Positions 52,025-59,779 of a stretch of DNA of 64,000 nt are shown piece by piece (the stretch's first letter is position 1; each line of letters opens with the position of its first letter). Under the pieces are notes generated by a model, which saw only the letters and a program-made list of their open reading frames with translations, did no database searches and was not told the origin of the DNA. Source of the stretch: CAVTRI01 sp963737075 (lineage in GTDB: Bacteria; Actinomycetota; Acidimicrobiia; Acidimicrobiales; Palsa-688). The position numbers were made by a program, and so were the translations under genes. The DNA lies in the NCBI GenBank assembly GCA_963737075.1, contig CAVTRI010000001.1:124001-188000 (forward strand), in the 5' to 3' direction.

Positions 52025-52800
52025 CTACGCCCCCATGGCGTGATAGCCGCCGTCGACGTGGATCCTTTCTCCTGTGGTGGCCGGAAACCAGTCCGAGAGC
52101 AGCGCGACGCAGGCTCGCGCCACCGGCTCGGGGTCGGTGATGGTCCAGCCCAGGGGGGCGCGCTCGTGCCATACATCCTCGAACCGCGAGAACCCCGGGA
52201 TCGACTTGGCCGCCATGGTCCTTATAGGCCCGGCGGCGACCAGGTTGACCCGGATGCGGTCGGCGCCGAGGTCTCGGGCCAGGTACCGGGCAGTTGATTC
52301 GAGGGCGGCTTTGGCGACCCCCATCCAGTCGTACGCGGGCCACGCCACGGTGGCGTCGAAGTCGAGCCCCACGATGGATCCCCCCCGGCCGCGACCAGGA
52401 GCGGCCGGAACGCCGAGGCCAGGACTTTGAGTGAGAAGGCGTTGATCTCCAGCGCCACCTTCACGTCGTCCCAGCCGGCGTCGAGGAAGCCGCCACCGAG
52501 GCACGATGGCGGCGCAAACCCGATGGAGTGGAGCACGCCGTCGAGTTGGCCCCACCGCTGCTCCAGGTCGGCCCGCACGGCGTCGACCTCCTCGGCCACG
52601 GTGACGTCGAGGGCGAGGACCTCCGGAGGGGCCGGCAGGTGCTTGGCGACACGACGCGTGAGTGAAAGGCCACGGCCGGCGCCGGTCAACACCATTTGGG
52701 CCCCTTGCTGCTGGGCGAGCCTGGCGACCGCGTACGCGAGCGAGTCGTCGGTGAGGACACCGGTGACGAGGATCCGCTTGCCGTCCAGGAGCCCTGACAT
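52025..52800 (-). pseudogene. fabI: Enoyl-ACP reductase (InhA/FabI type), one frameshift
   Basis: Joined, a 258-residue enoyl-ACP reductase of the InhA/FabI family, the usual length. First part: GLLDGKRILVTGVLTDDS, LHSIGFAPPS, and up to RPLLVAAGG; second part: SIVGLDFDATVAWPAYDWMGVAKAALEST with catalytic Tyr and Lys, GADRIRVNLVAAGPIRT and ERIHVDGGYHAMGA. The break is a run of seven G on the coding strand (plus-strand C at 52380-52386) where eight would keep the frame. Because this step is normally essential, a missing base in the sequence is more likely than a dead gene. First gene of the minus-strand fab unit. Confidence 0.88.
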
Positions 52801-52895
52801 GCCGGCTCACCCTACTGTTCCGCTCCCACGGGGTCGGGGCTCGGCGTCAGCCCGCTAGGTTGTCGCTTCGGACCGAGCGAGGTGACGAAAGGCAT

Positions 52896-53141
52896 ATGGA
52901 TCGGGGCGAGGCATTTTCGACGTTCCAGGACTGCGTGGCAGAGGTGCTCGACATCGAGCCCGACGCCGTCGTCGAGACCGCCCGGTGGCGGGAGGATCTG
53001 GACGCCGACAGCTTGGCGGTCGTGGAGATCACCCTCGCCCTCAACGACGCGTTCTCGATCAAGATCCCCGAGGTCGACCCCGAACAGTTGACGACCGTCG
53101 GGCAGGCGTTCGACATCGTCGCCGGGCTCGTCGGCGTGTGA
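52896..53141 (+). CDS. acpP: Acyl carrier protein
   Basis: An 81-residue acidic acyl carrier protein. The phosphopantetheine serine is Ser39 in DLDADSLAVVEI, the invariant DSL motif. Helix I is FSTFQDCVAEVLDI and helix III IKIPEVDPEQLTTVGQAFDIV. ATG 52896 with AAAGG five bases before is preferred to the upstream ATG at 52860. Divergent from fabI, 95 bp apart, so the promoter region is shared by the two halves of the fatty acid cluster. Confidence 0.92.
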   Translation: MDRGEAFSTFQDCVAEVLDIEPDAVVETARWREDLDADSLAVVEITLALNDAFSIKIPEVDPEQLTTVGQAFDIVAGLVGV

Positions 53142-53223
53142 TCTGGATGTGAGACGCCCACCCTCAGCCCCCTACCTGGAGCGTTTCGAGGTTTTCATCC
53201 CCTTTCAACCGCGATATTTCTCA

Positions 53224-53256
53224 CCACGCGTGGCGAAAATTCCGTACCTCTACGGA
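53224..53256. promoter_or_regulatory. Two adjacent dyads upstream of the LuxR-type regulator
   Basis: CCACGCGTGG (53224-53233) is a perfect 10-bp palindrome with partly symmetric AT-rich flanks. TCCGTA-CCTC-TACGGA (53241-53256) is a perfect 6-bp stem about a 4-base loop. Both lie in the 151-bp gap between acpP and the atypical LuxR-type gene, so they could be operators for either. Confidence 0.4.
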
Positions 53257-53292
53257 TGCCGCGCGGCCCGGTGAGCTTTACCGTCATCCTCC

Positions 53293-54072
53293 ATGAAGAC
53301 AATGCGTGTGCCGGTGTTCATATACGCCAGCGACCCGTTGTCGGCAGCGGGAGCGCGGGCGCTGCTCATGCAGGAACCTGACGTCGAGCTCGTCGGGCCT
53401 GACATTGACCGAGCCCGGGTGGCCCTGATCATCGCCGACACGGTCGACGAGGGGCTGTGCCGGGTGGCCGGGGCCATCCAGCGGGATGGAGCCCCCCGGC
53501 TGGCGGCGGTGGCGTCCCGCTTCACCGAGGCGGGGGTGTTGGCGGCTGTGGCGGCTGGCGTCCGGGGGTTCGTTCGTCGTTCGGAGGCGAGCGGGGCCCG
53601 TCTGGTAGAGCTGATCTCGGAGGTCGATGCCGGCGGTGGCCTGCCCCCCGGGCTGCTCGAGCGGGCCGAAGCCGAGATCATGGCGGTTGCGGCGGCGACC
53701 AACGGGACCGCGGCCGAGGCGGCGGCGCGGGAAGAGGTGGCCGGCCTGGCGGACGAAGGCGTACCTGGCGGGGGCCGGGCGAATGAAGATCTGGGCAGCT
53801 TCGGGCACATGCCGGCGGTTCCGGCCACCCTCGGAAACGGGGTGGCCGGCCCGCCGTGCGCGGTGCTGACGAACGCTGCCGAGCGGCTCTCGGCGCGGGA
53901 GTCTTCCGTGCTGCGGCTCATGGCGGAAGGGCTCGACACCGCAGAAGTTGCGGAGCAGCTTTCCTACTCGGAAAGCACCATCAAAGGCGTGCTCGCCAAG
54001 ATCATGCTGCGCCTCGACGCCCGCAACCGCGCCCACGCGGTCGCGCTCGCAGTTCGCGCCGGCCTGATCTGA
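53293..54072 (+). CDS. Atypical LuxR-type regulator with degenerate receiver
   Basis: A 259-residue protein. The first 110 residues have a receiver-like fold (VFIYASDPLSAAG; RVALIIADTVDEG; GVRGFVRRSEASG), but the switch lysine is arginine and only one of the acidic pair is present, so ordinary phosphorylation is doubtful. An Ala/Gly-rich linker follows, then a LuxR HTH (LSARESSVLRLMAEGLDTAEVAEQLSYSESTIKGVLAKI). ATG 53293 or 53302. Possibly a constitutively active or ligand-controlled regulator; no partner kinase is nearby. Confidence 0.75.
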   Translation: MKTMRVPVFIYASDPLSAAGARALLMQEPDVELVGPDIDRARVALIIADTVDEGLCRVAGAIQRDGAPRLAAVASRFTEAGVLAAVAAGVRGFVRRSEASGARLVELISEVDAGGGLPPGLLERAEAEIMAVAAATNGTAAEAAAREEVAGLADEGVPGGGRANEDLGSFGHMPAVPATLGNGVAGPPCAVLTNAAERLSARESSVLRLMAEGLDTAEVAEQLSYSESTIKGVLAKIMLRLDARNRAHAVALAVRAGLI

Positions 54073-54151
54073 GCGGATCGCCCGGCTCGGTGCCGGGTCG
54101 GGCGGCTAAGGGCTGGGTGGCGTCGGGCCGTGGCTGGTAGACAGGCTTGGC

Positions 54152-55183
54152 GTGGGCCTTTCCGTGGTGCTCGACGTGGACACGGGCACCGACGACGCCG
54201 CCGCCTTGTGGTTGGCGGCCACGTCCTCGGACATCGAGCTGGTCGCCGTCACCGCGACGTGGGGCAACACGACCGCCGCCCAGGCGGCGCGCAACACTCG
54301 GGCCGTGCTGGCCGCCGCCGGGCGGCCCGACGTCCCCGTCTTCGTCGGGGCCAACCGGCCGCTGGGGCCGGCCCCCAAGCTCACCGACGCCCGCCAACTG
54401 ATGGGCACCGACGGACTGGGGGACGTCGGCTTCGCCGAGCGGCTGCTGGGCTCTGTGGCCTTGCCGTCTGAAGAAGATGCCGTGACCGCCATGACGCGGC
54501 TGGTCCGCGACCGTCCCGGCGAGCTGACGCTGCTGGCCGTGGCGCCGCTGTCGACGGTCGCCGCCGCCATCCGGGCGAATCCCGACCTGCCGGCTCTCCT
54601 GGCGGGGGTGGTGGTCATGGGAGGGGCGGTGGCTTTTCCCGGCAATCTGACGCCAGCCGCGGAAGCGAACATCGGGCATGACCCGGTCGCGGCGGCAGAA
54701 GTGATGGCCGCCCTCGCCGGGCCCGTCCCTGAGGGTCCCGTCCGCCCGCCGCGCCTCGTGCCCCTGGACGTGACGCTCGCGGCGCCGCTCACCCCCCACG
54801 AACTCGCCGCCATCGCGGCCTCGCCGCTGCCCGGCGCCAAGGACCTACACGAGGTGTGGGCGCACATCTGGCCGGCCGGGCGGCTGGAGACGGGCAAGGA
54901 AGGATGCTGGCCGGCCCACGACCTCCTGGCGGTGTGGTGTGCCCTCCACGCCGACGTCTGCGAGTGGGCCCGCGTGCCGTTGGCGGTCGACACCGGCCGA
55001 TCGGCGGCGTGGGGGGCGACCGTTGCCGACCGGCGGGTCCTGCGCCTGGAACGCTGGGCGTCACCGCAGGAGCTGGCTTACGTCGAGGAGACGCACGGCA
55101 TTCCGTCCCGCCGTTGGGATGTGGCGCTCCACGTCGACGCCGACGCCTACCGGGCGGGCATTCAGGCCTGGCTGGCCGGCTGA
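54152..55183 (+). CDS. Inosine/uridine-preferring nucleoside hydrolase
   Basis: A 343-residue nucleoside hydrolase: the N-terminal calcium motif is DVDTGTDDA, with AVTATWGNT and VVMGGAVAFPGNLTPAAEANIGHDP as further family blocks, and a late Asp in WPAHDLLAVWCAL that binds calcium and ribose. It splits nucleosides into base and ribose. GTG 54152. The ribokinase gene begins six bases after its stop, forming a functional pair for ribose salvage. Confidence 0.9.
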   Translation: MGLSVVLDVDTGTDDAAALWLAATSSDIELVAVTATWGNTTAAQAARNTRAVLAAAGRPDVPVFVGANRPLGPAPKLTDARQLMGTDGLGDVGFAERLLGSVALPSEEDAVTAMTRLVRDRPGELTLLAVAPLSTVAAAIRANPDLPALLAGVVVMGGAVAFPGNLTPAAEANIGHDPVAAAEVMAALAGPVPEGPVRPPRLVPLDVTLAAPLTPHELAAIAASPLPGAKDLHEVWAHIWPAGRLETGKEGCWPAHDLLAVWCALHADVCEWARVPLAVDTGRSAAWGATVADRRVLRLERWASPQELAYVEETHGIPSRRWDVALHVDADAYRAGIQAWLAG

Positions 55184-55189
55184 GCCCCG

Positions 55190-56098
55190 GTGGCGAACGC
55201 CTCGGTCGTCGTGGTCGGCAGCGCCAACCTCGACCATGTCGTCCGGGTCCGAGACCTCCCCGCCGTGGGGGCGACCGTCGCTGGCGATGAGTACCAGACC
55301 GGGCCGGGCGGCAAGGGGCTCAACCAGGCGGTCGCCGCAGCCAGGGAAAGCGCCGCGGTCTCGATGGTCGCCGCCCTCGGGACGGACGCCCCCGGCGCAG
55401 TCCTGGAGCGCGTCATGGCGGCCGAAGGCGTCAACACTGCGGCGGTGCGGCGCGTTGAGGGGGTTCCCACGGGCGTAGCACTGATCACCGTCGCCGACTC
55501 TGGGGCCAACACGATCGTCGTGGCGCCCGGGGCGAACGCCGAACTGCGCCCCGCTGACCTGCCCGCCGCCGTGCTCGCGCAGGCGGCGGTCGTACTGTCC
55601 CAACTGGAAATCTCGCTGGACACCGTCGTCGCCGCGCTCCACAGCGGTCGCGCCGCGGGGGCGCTCACGGTGCTCAACCCCGCCCCCGCTCCCGGCGCCC
55701 TCCCCACGGATGTGCTGCGTCTGGTGGACGTCCTGGTGCCCAACGAAATCGAAGCCGCCGCGCTCTCCGGCTGCCCCGATCCGCGAGACGCCGCTGCTGC
55801 TCTCGCCGACACCGGGCCGGACACAGTGATCGTCACCGTCGGTGAGAGCGGCTGCCTGATCGCGGGGCGCGGAGGGAGCGTGCGGGAAGTGTCGGCGTTC
55901 GCCGTCGACGCCGTCGACACGACCGCTGCCGGGGACGCCTATTGCGGCGTGCTCGCGGCCGGGCTCGCCGCAGGGCGAGCCCTGGACGTGGCCGTCCGGC
56001 GTGCCTCCGCGGCCGGCGCTCTCGCCGCCACCCGCCCCGGGGCGGTCGCCAGCCTTCCGCACCGGGCGGAAATCGACCGCCTGGTGGCCGGCCCTTAG
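55190..56098 (+). CDS. rbsK: Ribokinase (PfkB family)
   Basis: A 302-residue PfkB-family sugar kinase. Signatures are GSANLDHVVRV, GPGGKGLNQAVAAAR and the catalytic AVDTTAAGDAYCGVLAAGLAAG, where Asp is the base. Substrate ribose (from the preceding nucleoside hydrolase) is a context-based choice; adenosine or fructose kinases share the fold. GTG 55190. Its end is convergent with a methyltransferase, and a small hairpin lies between. Confidence 0.9.
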   Translation: MANASVVVVGSANLDHVVRVRDLPAVGATVAGDEYQTGPGGKGLNQAVAAARESAAVSMVAALGTDAPGAVLERVMAAEGVNTAAVRRVEGVPTGVALITVADSGANTIVVAPGANAELRPADLPAAVLAQAAVVLSQLEISLDTVVAALHSGRAAGALTVLNPAPAPGALPTDVLRLVDVLVPNEIEAAALSGCPDPRDAAAALADTGPDTVIVTVGESGCLIAGRGGSVREVSAFAVDAVDTTAAGDAYCGVLAAGLAAGRALDVAVRRASAAGALAATRPGAVASLPHRAEIDRLVAGP

Positions 56099-56111
56099 CC
56101 CTCATGGTTCG

Positions 56112-56127
56112 GGCCGTTTGCTCGGCC
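56112..56127. terminator. Hairpin between convergent ribokinase and methyltransferase
   Basis: GGCCG-TTTGCT-CGGCC: perfect 5-bp stem, 6-base loop, in the 36-bp convergent gap. It could terminate both transcripts. No T-run, so strength is uncertain. Confidence 0.4.
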
Positions 56128-56134
56128 GGTGTGG

Positions 56135-56908
56135 TCAGCCGCGACGGGTCGCCACGTCGATCACGGTCCGCAGCGGCATCACAAGCGGATCTACGTCCTC
56201 GACGATGTGGTGCAGCTCGTCCAAGAGGGCCTGCCGCTCGTCGGGCCGGAGGCGGATGACGAAGCTGATCGACGTGAACCGGGCGTCGAATTCCTCGAGG
56301 CTCGCGAAGCGCTGCTCGTTGGCCAGCTGGAACCGATCGAACACGCCGAAGTCCCCCGTCCGGTCGAGCGCTTCGCGCCAGCCGCGGGTGGTCTCCGGTC
56401 GCGGGTTGAGGTGTTCGTAACGCCCGAGCGTCTCCCACAACTGCGCCACCCACGGCGCAGACGCATGCCGCTGGTTGTTGATCACTGCCAGGCGGCCACC
56501 GCGGCGCAGCACCCGGCGAAACTCGCGGCACGCCTCTACGACCGGAAACCAGTGAAACGCTTGCCCCACCGTGATCGCTTCCGCGGCGCCGTCTGCGAAC
56601 GGGAGGGCTTGGGCCACGCCACCCACGACCGTGGCACCGGGAATCGTGGCCAGCAGCTGCGCCCGCATCGCGGCCATGGGCTCGACGGCGACTACCGCAG
56701 CCGGGGTGTGACGCAGGACCCTGGTCAGCTTGCCGGTACCGGCTGCCACATCCAGGACGACGCTGTTCGGCCGTAACCCGAGCTCGTCGGTGAGCACCTC
56801 AGCCGCCATCGCCGGATAGTCGGGACGACCACGCTCGTACGAGGCTGCGTGCTCTTGCTGGGACCACCACTGCGCACGACTGTCGTTGACCGCCGGGCTC
56901 GACGCCAT
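56135..56908 (-). CDS. Class I SAM-dependent methyltransferase
   Basis: A 257-residue methyltransferase. Motif I is VVLDVAAGTGKLT, motif II VVAVEPMAAM, and the LPFADGAAEAITVGQAFHW block matches the UbiE/COQ5-like group with a conserved HWF. Substrate unknown. ATG 56908; a longer open frame exists but reads into the ComF gene leader. Divergent from the ComF-like gene. Confidence 0.87.
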   Translation of the reverse strand: MASSPAVNDSRAQWWSQQEHAASYERGRPDYPAMAAEVLTDELGLRPNSVVLDVAAGTGKLTRVLRHTPAAVVAVEPMAAMRAQLLATIPGATVVGGVAQALPFADGAAEAITVGQAFHWFPVVEACREFRRVLRRGGRLAVINNQRHASAPWVAQLWETLGRYEHLNPRPETTRGWREALDRTGDFGVFDRFQLANEQRFASLEEFDARFTSISFVIRLRPDERQALLDELHHIVEDVDPLVMPLRTVIDVATRRG

Positions 56909-57057
56909 TGCCCCGATCGTAGGGCTGCGGCCAGACTCTTGGGCGATTGGCATCCGTATGGCTCGCAGCGCATAGCTGGCTTCGGTGGCTCGCCCACCCG
57001 TGGCTCGCCTGGCTCTCACATGGCCGGGCCCGACGGCACCAAGAGGGAGAGCGAACG

Positions 57058-57813
57058 ATGCGGCCCGCCACGACAATCCGGCCTCTGGGTTTTCCGGCGT
57101 GTGCCGGCTGCTGGTATCGGCAGGTGTGGCGACCGGACGTCTGCCTGGCGTGTTTCGAGGCGACCGCGTCGCCATCGGATGCCCCACGTCGGGGCTGCCC
57201 GGTGTGCGGGCATCCGCTGCGCGGCGGCGCGTGCCCCAACCGACTATGCGGTCGAGCAGATCGAGGGTTCTCGGTCGCGTTCGTGATCGGCGCCTATGAA
57301 GGACCGCTTCGACGAGCGGTCGTGGCCTACAAGTACCAGGGGCAGCGGTGGTGGGCGGGCGTGTTCGCGCGGCTCATGGCCGGCCTGCTCGTGCAGCGCC
57401 CATCGTGGTTCGAGGAGTTTGACGTTCTGCTGGCGGTGCCGGGCTACGTCGGTCCCGACTCCAGGCGTCGATGGGACCCGATGGCGGGGGTGATGGCCGA
57501 GCTTCGCGGCCGGCTCGTCGGCTGGGATGTCTGCGAGGGGCTCGTGGTGAAAGATGCGGATACGGCGCCGCTCACCGGACGTCGCCATCGTGACCGGGCA
57601 GCGGCTGCTGAGTCCCAACTGCGGCGGGCCCTGCGGGTGGCGGCGCCGGCTTCGGTCGCCGGCCATCGGGTCCTCGTCGTCGACGACGTGCTCACCGATG
57701 GCGCAACGCTCCGAGAAGTTGCGCTCGCTTTGCTCGGGGCGGGCGCGGCCGAGGTCGCGGGGCTGGTCCTTGCCCGCGCTGTGGTGCGCGGCGTATCGCG
57801 AACGCTGGCTTAG
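57058..57813 (+). CDS. ComF-family phosphoribosyltransferase-like protein
   Basis: A 251-residue protein. N-terminal zinc-finger region with several cysteine pairs (CAGC, CLAC, CPVCGHPL, CPNRLC) precedes a PRTase domain with the PRPP loop VLVVDDVLTDGATLREV. ComF proteins take part in DNA uptake in some bacteria, but many homologues have unknown roles. ATG 57058 with GAGGGAGAG upstream. The bifunctional nuclease gene follows ten bases later. Confidence 0.82.
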   Translation: MRPATTIRPLGFPACAGCWYRQVWRPDVCLACFEATASPSDAPRRGCPVCGHPLRGGACPNRLCGRADRGFSVAFVIGAYEGPLRRAVVAYKYQGQRWWAGVFARLMAGLLVQRPSWFEEFDVLLAVPGYVGPDSRRRWDPMAGVMAELRGRLVGWDVCEGLVVKDADTAPLTGRRHRDRAAAAESQLRRALRVAAPASVAGHRVLVVDDVLTDGATLREVALALLGAGAAEVAGLVLARAVVRGVSRTLA

Positions 57814-57823
57814 GGTCGTGTGC

Positions 57824-58267
57824 GTGGGCGAGCTCGCGAAGTTGAGCGTGTGCGACGTGCGGCAGGCCGTGCCTGCCGGGCCCGGCGTCGAGGCGGGCCT
57901 GGTCGTGCTGCGGGAGGACTCGCCGCCCGAGCGACTGCTGCGGATCGTCATCGGCCAGCCCGAAGCACGGGCCATCCACGTCGCGTGGGCAGGCACGGTT
58001 GCGCTGCGCCCTTCGACATGGGACCTGTTCGTTTCGTCGGTGGCATTGCTCGACGGCCGCATCGAGCGAGCGATCATCACCGCGGTGGAGGACCGGCGTC
58101 ACTTCTTCGCTGCCATCGAGCTGCGGCACGGAGAAGATCTCATGCGGCTCGACTGCCGCGCCTCGGACGCCATCGCGTTGGCCCTGCGCTCGCCGGGTGC
58201 CGAGATCCTGGCTGAGGAGCAGGTGCTTGCTAACGCGGGGATCGCAGACGGGGCGCCACCGCCGTAG
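57824..58267 (+). CDS. Bifunctional nuclease-family (DUF151) protein
   Basis: A 147-residue protein matching the DUF151/bifunctional nuclease family: LLRIVIGQPEARAIHVAWAG, then TWDLFVSSVALLDGRIERAIITAVED, RHFFAAIELRHGE and DCRASDAIALALRSPGAEI. Members described in plants and bacteria have RNase and DNase activity. GTG 57824 with AGGG upstream is preferred to GTG 57818. Coupled in order with the ComF-like gene. Confidence 0.85.
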   Translation: MGELAKLSVCDVRQAVPAGPGVEAGLVVLREDSPPERLLRIVIGQPEARAIHVAWAGTVALRPSTWDLFVSSVALLDGRIERAIITAVEDRRHFFAAIELRHGEDLMRLDCRASDAIALALRSPGAEILAEEQVLANAGIADGAPPP

Positions 58268-58283
58268 TCGGCTTGACGCGGGC

Positions 58284-58353
58284 GTGCATCGCGTGCCGTG
58301 CATCGCGCGCCGTGCATCGCGTGCCGTGCATCGCGTGCCGTGCATCGCGCGCC
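58284..58353. repeat. Five tandem copies of a 14-bp repeat
   Basis: The unit is gtgcatcgcgYgcc, where Y is T, C, T, T, C in the five copies; otherwise identical. A partial sixth copy follows (gtgcgcgcc). It lies 17 bp after the stop of the DUF151 gene. Too short and gapless for a CRISPR array; a minisatellite or a protein-binding tract. Frames through it (CIACRASRAVHRVP) are low-complexity and not believable genes. Confidence 0.85.
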
Positions 58354-58494
58354 GTGCGCGCCGAACGGAGGGCGCCGGTGCGCACCGACCGGAGGGCGAT
58401 GGCGCGATCAGGCGTCGACGGGCTCGTAGCTGGCGCGTCCGAGCCTCACATCCGGTGCCTGTTCGCGCCACGCGATCCTCGGGCTGCGCTTGAG

Positions 58495-58519
58495 CGCGCC
58501 AAGCCCGGCTCTTGGCGCG
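58495..58519. terminator. Perfect 9-bp hairpin downstream of the MaoC gene
   Basis: CGCGCCAAG and CTTGGCGCG pair exactly about a 7-base loop, 29 bases past the MaoC gene stop on the minus strand. A good tail-less terminator candidate. It also contains GGCGCGATC, the same short motif found at 27050-27110. Confidence 0.5.
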
Positions 58520-58547
58520 ATCCAGCGCGGCCCGCCGGGGCGGTCGC

Positions 58548-59402
58548 TTACGCCACGTATGTGAACTGGCCGCCGTCGACGACCACACCCGACGCCGTCT
58601 CGGTACGGAAGAAGGCCCGGCCGTCATCGAGCTCCCACATCGAGATCGTCAAGTCCTGTCCGGGGAACACCGGCTGAGAGAAGCGGACCGACATGGCCAC
58701 GAAGCGGGCCGGGTCGGAGCCGCACAGGGTATGCAGCAGCGCGCGGCCAGTGAATCCGTAGGTGCATAGCCCGTGCAAGATGGGGCGGTCGAACCCGGCC
58801 ATGGCCGCGAACTTGGGGTCCGAGTGCAGCGGGTTGCGGTCGCCGGAGAGGCGGTAGAGCAGCGCCTGATCGGTCCGCGTGCCGTACGTGACGGTGTGAT
58901 CGGGGGCTCGCTCCGGAGCGCTGGCGCGTCCCGACGGACCCCGGTCGCCACCGAATCCGCCTTCGCCTCGAATGAACATCGAGCCGCTAGTGGTCCAGCG
59001 ATCCTCCCCTGTTGTCGCGTCCTTCGCCGTCGTCTCCAGGACGACCACCGCCCCGGAGCCCTTGTCGTACATCCCGGTGATTGTTGTGGTGGACCGGACT
59101 GTCCCCTGCACCGGAACCGGCCCGCTCAGCCGGACGGACTGCTCGCCGTGCACCAGCATCGCAGGGTTGAACGACCCGATCGCCGCGTAGGCGCCGCTCC
59201 CTCCGGGAACGACGACCGGGAATGTGGGGAGCACCTTCTGGGTGACGTCTTGGCTGTTTTCGGTGGTGAATTCGAGCTCGAACCCGGTCGGGTCGTTCAC
59301 GCCCGCCCCGACGCCGAGGGCGTAGAGCAAGCAGTCCTTCGAGTCCCACGAAGCTTCGCCGGGTTCGCTGACGGTTCCGACGGCGTCTCGATTGATCGGC
59401 AT
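58548..59402 (-). CDS. MaoC-like (R)-specific enoyl-CoA hydratase
   Basis: A 284-residue double hot-dog MaoC/hydratase 2 protein. The catalytic segment is LYRLSGDRNPLHSDPKFAAMAGFDRPILHGLCTYG with Asp-x4-His-x10-13 typical of hydratase 2; the N-terminal half (DSKDCLLYALGVGAGVND) is the degenerate first hot-dog. It hydrates enoyl-CoA to (R)-3-hydroxyacyl-CoA in lipid or sterol breakdown. ATG 59402; the longer frame upstream reads only repeat sequence. Weak ribosome site. Confidence 0.88.
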   Translation of the reverse strand: MPINRDAVGTVSEPGEASWDSKDCLLYALGVGAGVNDPTGFELEFTTENSQDVTQKVLPTFPVVVPGGSGAYAAIGSFNPAMLVHGEQSVRLSGPVPVQGTVRSTTTITGMYDKGSGAVVVLETTAKDATTGEDRWTTSGSMFIRGEGGFGGDRGPSGRASAPERAPDHTVTYGTRTDQALLYRLSGDRNPLHSDPKFAAMAGFDRPILHGLCTYGFTGRALLHTLCGSDPARFVAMSVRFSQPVFPGQDLTISMWELDDGRAFFRTETASGVVVDGGQFTYVA

Positions 59403-59447
59403 GCGGGGACTGTAGGCCGCGGAAGGTCGACACCGACAAAGCGCATC

Positions 59448-59575
59448 AAACATGGCGCCGTTTTCTTCCACGGGTCCGAGCACTTCTTTCCCGGCCCCTT
59501 TGTCCCACGGCGGATTTGGGCGGACGGACCGAGAATCTTGTCCACGTCCCCAGGGGAGAAAACGGCGCCATGTTT
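59448..59575. repeat. 128-bp element bounded by perfect 19-bp inverted repeats
   Basis: aaacatggcgccgttttct (59448-59466) is repeated in exact reverse complement at 59557-59575. The 90-bp interior has no gene. The arms could fold into a long stem or be ends of a miniature transposable element; no flanking target duplication was evident. Confidence 0.75.
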
Positions 59576-59629
59576 CAAGTGGCCGAGACGGGCCCAAGGG
59601 CCAAAAGTGAAAGAGCCCGGCCCGCGGGC

Positions 59630-59769
59630 GAGAAAGCCGGCAACAAAGGGCACGCACGGCGAGAAAGCCGGCCACAAAGCCGGACGACAAAGCCGGCCAC
59701 AAAGCCAGCCGATAAAGCCGGCCGACAAAGCGGGCGACAAAGACGGCCGACAAAGCCGGCAACGAAGCA
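59630..59769. repeat. Degenerate 12-13-bp repeat tract (CGACAAAGCCGGC-like)
   Basis: About eleven imperfect units of the form (g/c)RACAAAGCCGGC, differing by substitutions and one-base spacing, lie just downstream of the valS stop (59780). Copies elsewhere: CGACAAAGCG at 59433-59442. Could be a decaying minisatellite, a terminator-rich zone, or repeated binding sites. Confidence 0.75.
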
Positions 59770-59779
59770 GAGGCCGCGT

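Larger units (their letters stand above)
59403..59779. other. 377-bp gene-less region with inverted and tandem repeats
   Basis: Between MaoC and valS, both transcribed leftward. Contains the 128-bp inverted-repeat element and the degenerate repeat tract described separately. Long open frames crossing it on both strands are repetitive shadows without credible starts. Confidence 0.7.

Noticed and set aside
58273..58677. Frame encoding CIACRASRAVHRVP-type repeats.
   Set aside because: It is a direct product of the 14-bp tandem repeat and overlaps the MaoC gene on the other strand.
59630..59769. Considered as a CRISPR array because of short repeats.
   Set aside because: Units are 12-13 bp, degenerate and contiguous, with no spacers. 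The same applies to 58284-58353.
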